This document shows positions 47,155-59,230 of a stretch of 64,000 nucleotides of DNA, piece by piece. The stretch is taken from the NCBI GenBank assembly GCA_030562195.1, contig CM060200.1:38013468-38077467 (forward strand), written 5' to 3'. The number at the start of each line of letters is the position of its first letter. Within the stretch, counting starts at the first letter, position 1. A program made the translations under genes and the position numbers. The notes below the pieces were generated by a model. It saw nothing but the letters and a program-made list of their open reading frames with translations. It was not told the origin of the DNA and ran no database searches. The stretch comes from Nipponacmea schrenckii (Eukaryota; Mollusca; Gastropoda; Lottiidae).

Positions 47155-48020
47155 TGTGACTAGCATATCACCCAATAATCTGTATTTAGCTTTATCGCTC
47201 TGTTTTAGCTTGACTATCGGCTTATATATTCAGGGTTTACATATTGCGTATCCTCTGTATTCAGCAGTATGTCGTTTTGCATTGAGCTTTGCTATCGCCT
47301 GGCATAGAGCTTGCCTAGAGCTTTGTATCGCCTTTACATTTAGCTCTGTATCTCCTTGCACTGAGCTCTGCATTGTCTTGCATAGCATAGAGCTTAACAT
47401 CGCTTTACATTGAGCTTGAAATTATTTTCACACTGCATTTGATATCGTCTTACATTGAGCTTGATATCGCATTGTATTGAGCTCTCTATCGCCTTACATG
47501 TGGCTTGATATCACCTTGTAATTGAGATTGATATCGCCTCGCATTCAGCTGGATATCGAAATGCATTCAGCTTGATACCGCCTTGTACAGTATTCAGATT
47601 GATATCGTCTTGCATTGAGCTGGATATCGCTTTGTATTTGAGTTTGATATAATCTTACATTGAGCTTGATATCACCTTGTAATTGAGATTGATATCGCCT
47701 CGCATTCAGCTGGATATTGCCATGCATTTAGCTTGATACCGCCTTGTATTAAGCTTGATGTCGTCTTGTATTGAGCTGGATATCGCTTTGTATTTGAGAT
47801 TGATATGATCTTACATTGAGCTTGATAACGCCTTGCATTCAGCTTGATATTGTTTACATTCAGCTCTTTAACGCCTTACAATAAGCTTGATTTCGCTAAC
47901 ATTGAGCTTGTATCGCCTTGCATTGAGCTGGATATAGCTTTGCATTGAGCTTTGTATCGCTTTACAATCAGCTTTGCTATCGTCTCATTGAGCTTTTATT
48001 ACTACCGTTGTATAATTTCT
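47155..48020. repeat. 22-bp degenerate minisatellite with higher-order structure
   Basis: The unit is about TTGATATCGCCTTGCATTGA plus GC (22 bp), with many substitutions. A longer segment starting CTTACAT at 47493 recurs at 47654 with the shared TCACCTTGTAATTGAGATTG, so a block of about seven units (161 bp) was itself duplicated. ORFs across it are not credible genes. Confidence 0.9.
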
Positions 48021-50404
48021 TTATATCGCGCTGTATTCAGTGGAGGCTGAACGTATCGATCTATAACCCCATATGACATGTAATAGAAAGAGAGTAATTT
48101 AATATGAGTAATTAATGAGACGAAGATCACAAGTTTGTCGCTCGTAGATTTACAATTCACCAGATTTTATGTGAAATCGATGGCTGAACAATCGAGTCAT
48201 TTTGTATTCTGAATGCACAAATACACACTGTCTGGTAACCAAGGGTATAATTGAAAGATGAACGTGAAATGTCTAGCAATATTTCCGATGTATAATATTA
48301 TTCATATCGTGCTGTTGAAAAAATAGGAAAAATACATTTTGATTGATTTGTAGGCGTTATGGTAGTCTGTTTGGAGTTTTATATTTCAACACAAACCTGT
48401 GATTTTTATTTTTGACCTTTTATAATAATGATACAGTTGTCTTTTACGTTTAAAATGATAAAAGAGACAGACATATTGTTACCGCAACTCATTTATGGAA
48501 AATAACCAAATTTATATTCTTTTTAGGGATTTCAGTATTTCGCTCCTTTGTCTTACATTGTAATCTGGAAATGCTATATTATCTGACTGAGTGGGTAGTG
48601 GACAGGACAAATATGTCAATTCGATGGAATGGCAAGAAAAATGGAAATACTTCGTGTGAAGAAGAAGAAAAAAAGGCAATAATTATGAAAGGGACATACA
48701 GTGTTCTCATACGGAACATTCATATTGTACTTAAGTTATCTGCACTAATATTATCATTAGAGTTGTGATAAAAGGTGGATAACTCGTTAATCATTCAGAC
48801 TACAGATAATCTATTTGAGCTGTATTCCTATATGCACGGTGATAATGAGCTTGTGCGTTTCTTTTTGTTTTGTCCTCTGCCTACTTTCTTGAATAATAGC
48901 ATAAAATTTGGTTTAAATTGACAAAATTCACACAGTAATTTAACTAATGGAAACTTTATTCTAATGGTTGAAATCTAAGTTTTTGTTTCAATTGAATTTC
49001 CAGAGATCACGGTGGATTTCCAGGGCTGAACTTGAATGTAAATGTAATTAGGATTTCCATTCCGTTGTCATTACAGTTTAACTGATTGGTGTCTATAAGG
49101 ATTACTGACTTGTATCCTACAGCACAATTCTACCCTGTTTTTAGTCGTTCGTCATCAACGTTGACCCTCGAGTCACTGCTAATTTCTCATTTTCTTTTCC
49201 AAGTTGTCCTGCTAAATTGACCTTTTAGAATAGAAGAGTCTTGAATTTTTTGTTTCAGGCAAAAACGTTTTAAGATGTAGAAGGTCAATTAAGCGCGACA
49301 AATTAAAACGAAATTAACTTTAATTTCATAGAAATGGTTGTAAAATATCAAGAAACCAGATACGATAGCTTAAAAATACAATGAAACGCAGATTTAAAAC
49401 GCGAAGCTTCTGATATGTAATAGCCTTCTTGGATTAGTTTACAAGTGACGATATTGTTTCAGGTTAATTCAACACACTACCAGAAGAACCCCACTATAAA
49501 CTCCATTTGAACCAATATGGGACATTGTAAAATTTCAGTCATTTAAGGAAATTTAAAATTTAAACATAAAAATAATGTAATCTTTCTCAACCCTGTACAT
49601 CAATGTACGTTTAACCGCGCCATAATCAAAGTTCCTCGTTTCTATAGACTTTATTTGGTGAAATATACAGCTCCATCCTAGAGCCCTCTACATGCCACAA
49701 TGGGTAAGACGGTTTTTCAAAACTTCAATAAAAACTCATCCTAAGTCATTATTCGACCAAGGATCAATCGATATTATATCCCTTATGATGTGTATAAATT
49801 TTGAAGAATGTTTTAAAAAAACATCGATATATCACGCTATTTTAATTTGAATGGATGACGATTTATGGTATTGTATTTCTTACAATCTTAGTAATAATTT
49901 ATACTGGAATATATAGCTTACCTTTCTTGTAAAACTGTTCACTGGTCATCTTCACCTTTTAAAATTTAATTAATAAACGATATGATTATGTCGGATAATA
50001 ACCTCGGATTTTCTTACTTGGAAAAATTCGGTCATTATCCTATACATAATCAACCTGCAACATTAAGTATAAGATATAGAACGATACGAGGTTAATATTC
50101 GAAATAATGCCGAAACATTTTTTTTTTCGAATATTACCGAGGGATTTGAGGTCTATATCTAACTTACAATCACGGTAAACTATGTTTCGTATTTACTATT
50201 AACCCACCTTTTCCGATAGATTCGTCCACAGGTTAATACATGAAATAATCGTCGTCTACATCAAAGGTGAAATAATACCGTGGATTGTAAAGACATTTGC
50301 CGCCTTATGTTTTTTAAACTAGTGCTTCCGTTACACTGGGTATGGAACGAAACAGGTTAATTCAGTTGTTCAAATGAAGGGTGACATAATTATATCCTTG
50401 GTCA
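48021..50404. other. Intergenic, nothing recognised
   Basis: No gene or clear element. The stretch 49980-50290 has repeated TAATATTCGAAATAAT-like words and may be an old repeat, but no boundaries could be set. Confidence 0.45.
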
Positions 50405-50412
50405 GTTTAGAT

Positions 50413-50869
50413 CAGTACTTCTCAACCGAAATTGGGGAATTTGAAAGGAAGGGGAATTGGGGGATTTAGAAGGAAGGAATTGGGGAATGACTGAAAAATA
50501 GGGAAATATACTTCGAACTATAAGAAACGAGAGAGATAAATGTGCTGTTGATGATTGGTCACCAAAGAGCTTTTTTAGAAATCTTGTATTTGTGCTTTCG
50601 TACTGTGTTTTCATGCGCGGAGCAACTTTATCCGAGATAAGGGGTGCCCCACATAAGGAGATGCCTGCCCAGAATGGTCTCAGAGGCACGGAAATTAATT
50701 CTTATATCCTAAATATCCCTGGGAGGAGAACGCTTCCTAGACCCTCCTCCAGTGGCTTCGAGCCTGCGGAGCTTGCCCTCCGCGGTCACTAAACCACCAA
50801 AAGTTGGGTGAAAAGTTTCAACACATTTCGCCAAGAGGGGAATCTAATAAAAGTAGTTGAGAAACACTG
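50413..50869. mobile_element. Non-autonomous hAT-type element (457 bp)
   Basis: Starts CAGTACTTCTCAACC and ends GTAGTTGAGAAACACTG, an imperfect inverted repeat of the CAGNG-TTCTCAAC type known from hAT elements. It is flanked by GTTTAGAT (50405-50412) and TTTTAGAT (50870-50877), an 8-bp target duplication with one mismatch, as expected for hAT. There is no transposase; internal ORFs are chance. Confidence 0.88.
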
Positions 50870-51357
50870 TTTTAGATAAAAATTGTGAGTATTTTGAGGC
50901 AAATTATCTGTGTTCGTAAAGACTACTAAACTATGTTATTATCTCCCCTGTATTGAATTAAGACATCATTAAGACATCATTATCAATTTTCATCCAATAA
51001 CTTTTGATACAACCCATTTCATATAAAAGTTTAACAGACAAAAAAATAACCCTAGGCAGTATTGAGATAGACACGACAACATTATTTAAGGTCCTTTTCG
51101 TAAATCGTTTTAAAATAGAACTCTGATACCTGGTTTGGAGCAAGGATTTCATTACGGTCTAAATTTGTGTACCTAAAGGGTACCTTTGCCTAAGCTCTAC
51201 GTCAGCCCCTTCCTCTTAGGCGTCAATGAAAGTTATGAACACATCCGTTAGTCTGTCATTGGGTTTAGAAAAGAGACTGGTTCAATGATAGTCAAATCCA
51301 GTATAGACCTATACATCTAATAGCAGCTTCAATTAGGTCTTACAGCTGCGTAAATGA

Positions 51358-51405
51358 AAATGAAATAAATGGCGTTTTACGTCCTACTCTTTTGCACCTA
51401 ACAGA
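51358..51405 (-). mobile_element. SINE 3'-end fragment
   Basis: Contains TTTTACGTCCTACTCTTTTG and CACCTAACAG next to an AAATGAAATAAATGG tail, matching the 3' end of the SINE at 18810-19178 in the same orientation. The body is missing (short 5'-truncated insertion). Confidence 0.75.
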
Positions 51406-52139
51406 TGCGTAAGATATTATAAAACTCATTGTTCTAATCACGGGGAATGTATTCGGACTCCTTTTTAAATTTACTGTCTTAAATGAACTTAATTAATATG
51501 TTACATTGTCATTTGAAAATAAGTATTGAATTACATTTACAGGACAAAGGATATTAATGTGTTTGATTTTGTTACTTTGGTAATATATTACTCTCCATGG
51601 ACCACGTAAAATAACAAAGTAGAGTAGAGAAGTAGAGCAAAATCAAGAAATTCCGCCATCCAAGTGGAGATGGCTTTTCATGGCATGACACGATATATCG
51701 CAGAATCGATGTATCGCGATTTGACATGACACAATACGTAATACCTCTAGTCCCATAACAAGTGGGGAATGGAATCAAAAAATGTTTTGGCTCACGTGAC
51801 TTTTAAAACACGATGGTCAAGAAAGGTATCAGGCTCTAATTCGGATGAAATTACATGTAACTTAAAAATAAGACGTCTGGTTATTCGCCATTGGCCTAAG
51901 TAGTTGTTGATAGTAGGCCTACAGTAGTTGGTGGTTGAATTAATTCAAATGAAAAGTTTTTGTGTAGTTGATATGGCAGTTGGAAGTGTCTTATCTTTCA
52001 TATATTGGATGTGTCGGGCATATTCCACCAACAAGTATGGCGACTGTTAACTGTCGATGGACAGCGGTATTTCAACTGTTCATGTTAAATGACAAAAACC
52101 TATCACCTTTTCCAGAAATCTCGTTGAAATCTGTTCAAT

Positions 52140-52370
52140 ATGTTACATCCTGGCAAATACAAATAAAAGAAATCTTTTTGCGATTTCCAATTGTCGAGGG
52201 ATCTAAAAGTGCACAGCCTGTAGCACACGGGGTCTATGTTAATTGTCCCCTCCGAACAATTAAATGCCTTCTCTCCGACCTGCATCGTTTACAAGGGGAT
52301 ACCGGTCTGAAAAATCCTGAAGTATATCTCGACATTTGCCGCGACTTAACCCTGGATCCTCAGGTTAGCA
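52140..52370 (-). mobile_element. Degenerate SINE copy
   Basis: Matches the SINE body and part of the head: TTTTTGCGATTTCCAATTGT, GCACAGCCTGTAGCACACGG, CTCTCCGACCTGCAT and CCCTGGATCCTCAGGTTAGC. Numerous substitutions and gaps. The 152-codon plus-strand ORF spanning it is therefore not a gene. Confidence 0.8.
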
Positions 52371-52426
52371 CATTTCTTAATATCTCACAAAATATGAAAG
52401 AAAATGTAATTTCAGACAAAACTTAG

Positions 52427-53942
52427 TCAAAAATAGGAATGCATTTTAAAAAAGGGTCAAAGAAAGAGGATAGGCCTATCAAAAAAATAAAACATATTCC
52501 TATACAATCATAAGCATAAAATATTGTGGTGGACTAAGTCAAAATATGGCTGACCAAGGGCATATACTTAAACTTTGGAGGAAGAGTTAAAAAGGATAAT
52601 GCGTCTTAGCATGAACATAAAAGTTTGGTTCTCAAGAATGGTCAATATAGAATATATTCATTAGTGAACTTACTTGGTGTCATAAAATAACAGAATCCCA
52701 GGAAAATCTAGAAAACTCACAAAATTAAGTCATTCTTGAAAAACGCGTGATCAATTTATTAAGCATTTTTCAATAATCAAATGCATATTTATAGATAATT
52801 ACTTGCTTTTTTGGATATTTTTTTATTTTTATTGATGCAGGTATATTTACTGATGAATAGAGCTCCCATAGTCAAAGTTTAAAATTTTCAAATTTATGTT
52901 CATTCTAAGACCAACTGTACCTTTAATTTAACCCCATTACACCATATAATATTGTTTCAATGATGTCAATTATATATATAAAATATTATATGTATACTAG
53001 TTTATGTAATGTAATGCAAACATTAGCTACCACGCTTACATTGTAAACCACTAGAGCCTACTGATGTTATTTTATTCTTTGTAATAGATGAAGTCATTTG
53101 TTAATTGACACGACCATTGCTTGGTGATTTATCGCCTTGTATTTTGCTATTAGTGGTAAAATATTGGATGATCTGTCTTCTTCTCAGTTCTTTTCGAATT
53201 TGAGTGATTTTGAAGTGATGTTAAAAACATGTTACTAATCCAAGAATAATTTCACAGCATAGTCTGAATGATTATTGTACTAACCAAAGTGAAAAGTGAA
53301 TCACGACAATGTTCAAAAATTACGATTTTAGGAGGTGTTACAGAAAATCTTGACACTTCGGTGTATCGTTTTCAAAATTATGAAATGTGTTTTTAAACTG
53401 CGCAAATAGGTGCTGAAGCGACTTTACTGCGAGAAATTTTGATCAAAGAATAGCTTTGATTTCAGACATTATTATAGCTTTAGACACCTTCTGAACCAAA
53501 ATCCCCAAAAGTCAACCCACCCACCTGACCGCTATCAATCCCATAGTTTACTATAGTTATTCAAAACAGAAAATGATCTAAATATCCGAGGGAGGGGGAG
53601 TAATGAGGTAATCCAGATCGTAAGGAAATGATGTGAATACTGAATAAATAGTTTCTGCTCAGTATTCATGTCAAACTAATTATATTGGAATACTTAATTA
53701 TATCTCAATCCCACAGCTCAGCATTCAGCGCACTACCTAAATTACTTTCTTGATCAGTCCAAATAACCTGAATTTAACATAAAAACATACAATACGAGGT
53801 GTGAATCAGGAAAATAGATAACCAAGGTTGGGGAGCCCTTCTATTGAGACACTAAAAACAGTAGGATTGATACTGAAAATTCACCCTAATGCAGACATAG
53901 CACCTTTTGTTATCTCAATCAGTACAAGCACTAATCGAGCAA
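52427..53942. other. Intergenic, nothing recognised
   Basis: AT-rich, no domain-bearing ORF and no clear repeat. Confidence 0.5.
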
Positions 53943-54955
53943 GTAAGCCCGGCTTATGTCGCAGATGCGTCGAGTCAGAACAAGTTCCAATTGAAAAATC
54001 GGCGATTGGGAACGATTAACGGCAACTAGTCAGAAACAAAATGAGTCGACATAAGCGCTCTTACGCATTGTGACAACTAGTTGCCGATAGTTTTTATCCA
54101 GTTTTTCAAAGTTGAACATGTTCCAACAAGACGCAGGCGACATAGCTCTCTTTCGTCGAGTTCCGATTGTCTGACCTAGTAAGCCTGTACAAATAACCAA
54201 TCACCGCGATTTATTTTTACACGTGATCACAACAAACATGGCTGAAAATGGACAGACGAAAAGAAGAACAATTAATAGAAATGTGGAGGGAATTAAATCA
54301 ATAAAGGTCATCAAAAGTTAAATAAGTTACTGGTACGAGATTATAACAGCTTTTCTGATAATTATTTCGATGAACTACATGTATGTATGTAAGCGAGTGA
54401 AAGGATATAGGTCTGTAAAACTATTTTTGTGTTTTTCGAATAAATAAAATACTCAACCCTGTATATTTTATGTCCGAACCTCATACACTAATTTCAAAAA
54501 TTGGTTAAATTTACCATACAAATGAATGACCAGTAACTTGATCAAAGAGTCAAATTATAGAACTCTGCATCTTGTTTATAGGATAGGCCTATGATAAATA
54601 TAAACAGATTTTTTTGGTAACTACGTGTATAATATACGATATTATTATTACAGATTATTTATATCGTTGACACAAATTTACAACCGTTACAATGACTTAT
54701 TAACTGCACTTCACTAAACACAACAACATGCCCTCGAGTAAATATTATACCTACCTTCAAGATGCATGATGTCATTTTGAATAATCATGTGACAGTCACG
54801 TGGGGGGGGGGGGAGAATCAGCGTTGATCGCTGTTGACATAAGCGCTCTTACGACTGTCACTGACTGTATCCAACTAGTTCCCGCACGACGCAAACTTTT
54901 GCATCATTTGCCGTCAGTTCTATCGTATCGCAGTGTGACATAAGCTAGGCTTAAG
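53943..54955. repeat. Cluster of foldback inverted repeats
   Basis: Four copies of a partly palindromic motif, GACATAAGC-(3)-GCTTA or a close variant, occur: complement at 53943-53960 (TAAGCCCGGCTTATGTC), then 54047-54064, 54834-54851 and 54936-54953. Around the second copy, CGGCAACTAGT (about 54020) faces ACTAGTTGCCG (about 54076). GTTCCAAT (53983) faces ATTGGGAAC (54004). The outer ends form a ~16-bp inverted repeat. It fits one or two nested MITEs; superfamily unknown. Confidence 0.65.
54248..54304 (+). pseudogene. Short ORF resembling the start of a MADF domain
   Basis: The ORF begins at ATG 54248 and reads MDRRKEEQLIEMWRELNQ before a stop. Basic residues followed by LIE-W-E is the usual opening of MADF domains, which occur in transcription factors and in the accessory protein of PIF/Harbinger transposons. 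It lies inside the foldback cluster, so it may be a relic of a transposon-encoded gene. It is only 18 codons, so chance similarity is possible. Confidence 0.3.
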
Positions 54956-56475
54956 GTACCCGATATGACAGTATACATGAGAACTTCTCCCATGTCTATA
55001 AACAAAGATGAATGTTACATATTCAACAAGGTAATGACAACCTTGTTCATAGCGAACGTTAATATTTATCCAATTTGATTTATCTAATTTCAGATCATAA
55101 CAGAGAGAACAATATAGAACAGTTCCAGACCGCTTCCTTAGTATTTGTTGTATCCTAGCCCCCTATTGTACATATAGGAGAATCAAACCCTATCATCTCC
55201 GTAAATTAATATAGTATTATACACAAGACGGACTAACACTGTTTCGTGAGAATAGATCGTTGGAAAACTGTTCATCTAGAAATTTAGACCAAAAAAATCC
55301 CGAAAAAGTTTTCTTCTTATATTTATTAAATATTACAAAAAAAACCAAATCCTATCTTTTTCAGAAATTTTACAAAGAGAAATTATATCAGTCAAGTATA
55401 ATTTACTGAATAATTTTCTAAACTTTTGGACCTTGTTTTAAAATGAATCTTTACTTTGTAACCTAAGCCAGTGCCAATGATGGTTGAATGGTACGCTTAT
55501 AAAATGGTCGATATGGGGTGATCGAGGTTTCACAAGAGATCATTCTTGTTGTATATGGCAAATCGACCCAATATTGCCTCTGAAACTCATCCATCTATGA
55601 TAAACTTCCATTAACATGTAAGAGATGATAATTAGTGTCTGTTTTGACTTATAATCCTTCATGTTGTATAATTGTTTGAAATCAGATCACTGTTCGATGT
55701 TGTACAGCTAATGGAAAGCTCTATACTTCAACCATGCTAATACATAATTAGTGCGAATTGGTTTTCTTCAAGTCTCCGAGGTTGGTATTTAACAGTCATT
55801 TCCTATTCCTGATATTTCAACTCATAAGTGGCTTTTCCTTGGCTCATTTGGTTACAACTTGAAGGGGAGGTTTCTGTGTTATCTACAAATATACGAAAAT
55901 AACAAAGAATAGAATTTTGCTGGGTAATTCAACTGTCAACCGAGCAACATGTTATGTGTATTTCAAGCATTCCCTCTTTTTCATCAGCAAGCAAAAGAGA
56001 GTGGTCAAAGCCTAATTGTTTAATTCTAGTGTTTCTGCCAAGTGTTGTGGAATATTTCGGACAATTTAAATGTGTATTGTTGCCATAGAAGTATATAGAA
56101 ACTAGAGTCCACACAAGCCGACCGCGACCGATAAGAAGCTTTGCCCGCCATCATGAATCCGGGAACTTCACTTGATGTCGAATTTTGTCCTACTTTTTAA
56201 CCCTTTACCTTCGTTCAATAATTACAATAGCTGTACAATGTAATTAACTTAAAATATTGGATGGCTAAAACATTTATTACATTTTCATGTATTAATCCAA
56301 TGCAACAAAAACAAGCAATTGAACAATGAATGAAAATTACATACAATACATATAAAAACAAATATAGAAACATTTTTACAACATAAAATCCCAAACCCAC
56401 ACGCTCTTTTGTTAATGACATAGTGTCAATTGTTTAAAGTGTTTCAGGGATTGAGCATGAAAGACTATGCATAGC
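54956..56475. other. Intergenic, nothing recognised
   Basis: No gene or bounded repeat seen between the foldback cluster and the DIRS element. Confidence 0.5.
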
Positions 56476-57236
56476 CTATTGGCGAAGATGCAGATCAGAA
56501 TGCACATAGCGCTGGAAGCATTCCCTGGACCAATTACCCAGGAGTTTAATATTGTCGTCCCTTAAACCGACAGAGGAGGCTTATGAAGCAGCACTACGTC
56601 TAAAAGAGTGCCCGCCATAGAGTTTGCAGTTTAACCCGATGCTATGCAAAATATGTTGGAAAGCGCGAAAAAAGGCATGGTAACGCAAGAAAGAGCCATC
56701 TTGTAATAAAAAGAGCGGAGAAAGCGAAGACAGAGGACATCATTAAGCGCAGTTGCTGAGCATAGTGGGTGGTTTTGCATATATGGCAATAACACAACAA
56801 TATCTTTGGCGCGAAACTGAACTGTTTTAGTAAGTCGAACAATTAAACCTCTATATGTAATCTTGACATCGCGTCTTTGTATATCAACCGTCGGATCAAA
56901 ATGGTCCTTAATTAGAAAATTAATTGGTCGAAGAAAACCAAAAAATCCAACCAAACAAGCAGCCCAAAATATTTTGTTGTTATGGTTACGTAAATCCAAG
57001 GCTGTGCGAATATTAAGAAGCAAAGTAGGCGTGACAGGCGTTTTACAGTTTTGAGCTGCACCTAGTTCACGTTTCACGCCTGTTAATAAGTTGTTTAACC
57101 GTCCAGCTCTGAATAGGATCGACTTATATAATACAGAAATAATATTCAAATAAGCTCTAACACTGCTATAAAGATTCCAAGAAATTTTCGCATTTCGATC
57201 ACTTAAAGGTGACACAGAATCAAAAAGCCGTCGCAT
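56476..57236 (-). pseudogene. DIRS tyrosine recombinase remnant
   Basis: The first 201-codon frame runs from the RT end into RLNNLLTGVKRELG and FWAACLVGFFGFLRPINF, where FLR is the first catalytic Arg. After a frameshift near 56680 the frame continues GLNCKLYGGHSFRRSAA (His-x-x-Arg box), a stop, then LLGNWSRECFQRYV with the Trp and the Tyr nucleophile, ending at TAG 56476-56478. Catalytic residues are thus still present, but one frameshift and one internal stop make it non-functional. It acts in integration of circular cDNA in intact relatives. Confidence 0.87.
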
Positions 57237-57249
57237 AAAGGTCCGCCCT

Positions 57250-58242
57250 CCTTTAATTACTTGGCTAGCCCCAAATCAATTTTCCACATATGGACACAAG
57301 TTGCTTTACACTAGCGCGTTTGCGATACAAAAGTTTGCAACACCTCTAAAAGTTCAGCTTGTTTGGACGGCGGAAGGGTTAATATAAGGCGCTCACAGTC
57401 AATTTCAATTCTAAAAAAACCAAACGCTTGACCGGACCGTCACTTAAAAGTACCAGTTTATATTGAAACCCAAGTCGCGCAAGGTTATAAGTAGTCTCTA
57501 GCCCTCTTTTACACTTGCTCCCCAAATCAATCTTCGATAAGGACATCAAGTTGTTTACCCAAGGCATTTGTAAACAAATAAGGTTTGCAAATCTACAACG
57601 GCAATGTTCATTGTTTGAAACATTCGACATGTGGTAATGCCATAAGGGTACATCAATTTCAATTCTAATAAAGGAGATCAAACCTTTGACCAAAGTCCAT
57701 CTGTACCTGTATATCCAGTTTGATAATGAAACCTGACAATCGCTCTTTAGGTTATTAGCAAGGAAACTGCCTGGCTTAATCAACTTTAACGCATACCGCA
57801 AGTCCATGTATGAGCAAGATCTGTACGAGTTAAGGGAGATACCCTCAGGTCTGCTGGCATCGTGTATAATACGAATTCCTCCATCCGGCTTGGGAATTGC
57901 TCCCAAAGAGCTGACAATAACAGGCTTAACTTCGGTGACAACATAATTGCCAAGTTCAATTTCACGCAAGATTTGTGTTTAAACCTGATCATGGTAAGCC
58001 GTTACCGATCGATATTTTTTGCGATCGACAGGCTTATAGGGCTCATAAACGTTGCTAAGAAGAAATCCGTTTTGTACGCCGTCAAGCAAAGAGTTTCTGT
58101 CTTATTATCAGGTAAAAGCTGACACCATGCGTTGTAATTTAAGCAATTATCTCGACGCGACTCATGTGCTATGCTTTCGGTGCCTAAAATGATGCTGCCC
58201 CTTCCTTGGGGCGGTTGGGATAGCTGACGAGAGGGTATGTCC
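57250..58242 (-). pseudogene. DIRS reverse transcriptase remnant
   Basis: Contains NCLNYNAWCQLLPDNKTETL (near 58120), then VSSLGAIPKPDGGIRIIHDA (near 57890), the fingers motif typical of DIRS-type RT, and SYMDLRYALKLIKPGSFLAN. The catalytic Asp-Asp motif is missing: sequence jumps from the fingers to the connection region. A final segment, ASQVIKGGRTFMRR (near 57250), is the usual RT end. About 250 bp of the connection region is tandemly duplicated (57269-57415 against 57519-57670). Confidence 0.8.
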
Positions 58243-59230
58243 AACTGCTGAGTGAGACGAAGACAGACACAGGACACAATTGTGTGCCACCCTACAGTCA
58301 ACACGGTTACAATTATCGTTATTGAAATTTCTACCTATCTCACGACCATCGCTAAGAAAAGGTCCTTTACTTCGATCTGATTGGTTCGTGTAGCGCGTTG
58401 CACCAACCCGATAGGTTTAATTCTGTCGATCGCTGACATTTGCATCTTGAAAAGCACGGAATGTGGGATGGTTGCGTTTAAGAATCAATTAAAATTCCCG
58501 GATATCCTGACGGTGTGTGCCCGAGTCAAAATTTTCCAAAGCTTGATGCTCTCTGTATTCCTTATCATAGAGAAGGGCCGAATACCATACGTACTTTGAA
58601 GCGAGGCGAAAGATTTCTGACGTGTACCGGATATAGGATACGACGCCTGCAGTATCAAATTGATTCAGTTTCAAAAGTTTTTAAAATTTGGTTGTTGGCA
58701 TATCCCCATTCTTTAATGGTGACTCTATCAAGGGTCTTCCTCTTAGCAACGCGGAGTTCTATACCACTGTCTGTAGCAAAGGAGTAGGAACTGTACTGGG
58801 GAACAGAGTCGACCCACAGAAAATCGATAATCCGCAAGGCTTTAGGCCTAGCTTGTCTTTGCGTCTCACGAACTATTGGCGATTTGAGTAATCGTTCAAG
58901 CTCACCTGAGGCTGAGGTTGGTACTGTGCTTGAGGCAGTAGCTTCAAATTCAAATCCCTTCTCGACTGCATGAGGTGCTTCATTTTGGAGAGTGTCACAT
59001 AGTTAAAGCTCCTTTACGGCTTTTCTCTCTGCCGGTATCTGTCTTTGTAGGGTTAAATACCGTCTTTGCTTTTGAAGAGATTGAAAATCTTCTTCCAATG
59101 CTGTAACATCAAGCGTGATATTGAGATGACCAGGGTCTTGACTTGCGACGATGACATCAGCCGTCATGTTAGATATAGGCCTATCGGTGATCAGCACACT
59201 GGGCGTGTGGACATTTTCATTTGCAAGTTG
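58243..59230 (-). pseudogene. DIRS gag-like remnant
   Basis: Successive frames show an Ala/Gln/Arg-rich coiled-coil start (EEDFQSLQKQRRYLTLQRQ, near 59080), a capsid-like part (KTLDRVTIKEWGYANNQIL, near 58700, then RLASKYVWYSALLYDKEYRE, near 58590), and a cysteine/histidine cluster CNRVDCRVAHNCVLC (near 58290) like the zinc motif ending gag of such elements. At least one frameshift and several stops separate them. The match to DIRS gag is from remembered family pattern, not from a search. Confidence 0.65.

Larger units (their letters stand above)
56476..59230 (-). mobile_element. DIRS-superfamily (tyrosine recombinase) retrotransposon, degenerate
   Basis: Gag-like, reverse transcriptase and tyrosine recombinase remnants follow one another on the minus strand, the DIRS order. 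All parts are broken by stops and frameshifts. Most of the RT palm and the whole RNase H region appear deleted. Terminal repeats were not identified, so the outer limits are those of the recognisable coding remnants. Base composition is more GC/CG-rich than the surrounding DNA, fitting a more recent insert. Confidence 0.85.

Noticed and set aside
47156..47413. 85-codon plus-strand ORF rich in Cys/Leu/Ile resembling a membrane protein
   Set aside because: Product of the 22-bp degenerate repeat; the hydrophobicity comes from the repeated unit.
51968..52426. 152-codon plus-strand ORF
   Set aside because: Most of it is antisense to a degenerate SINE copy; no domain is present.
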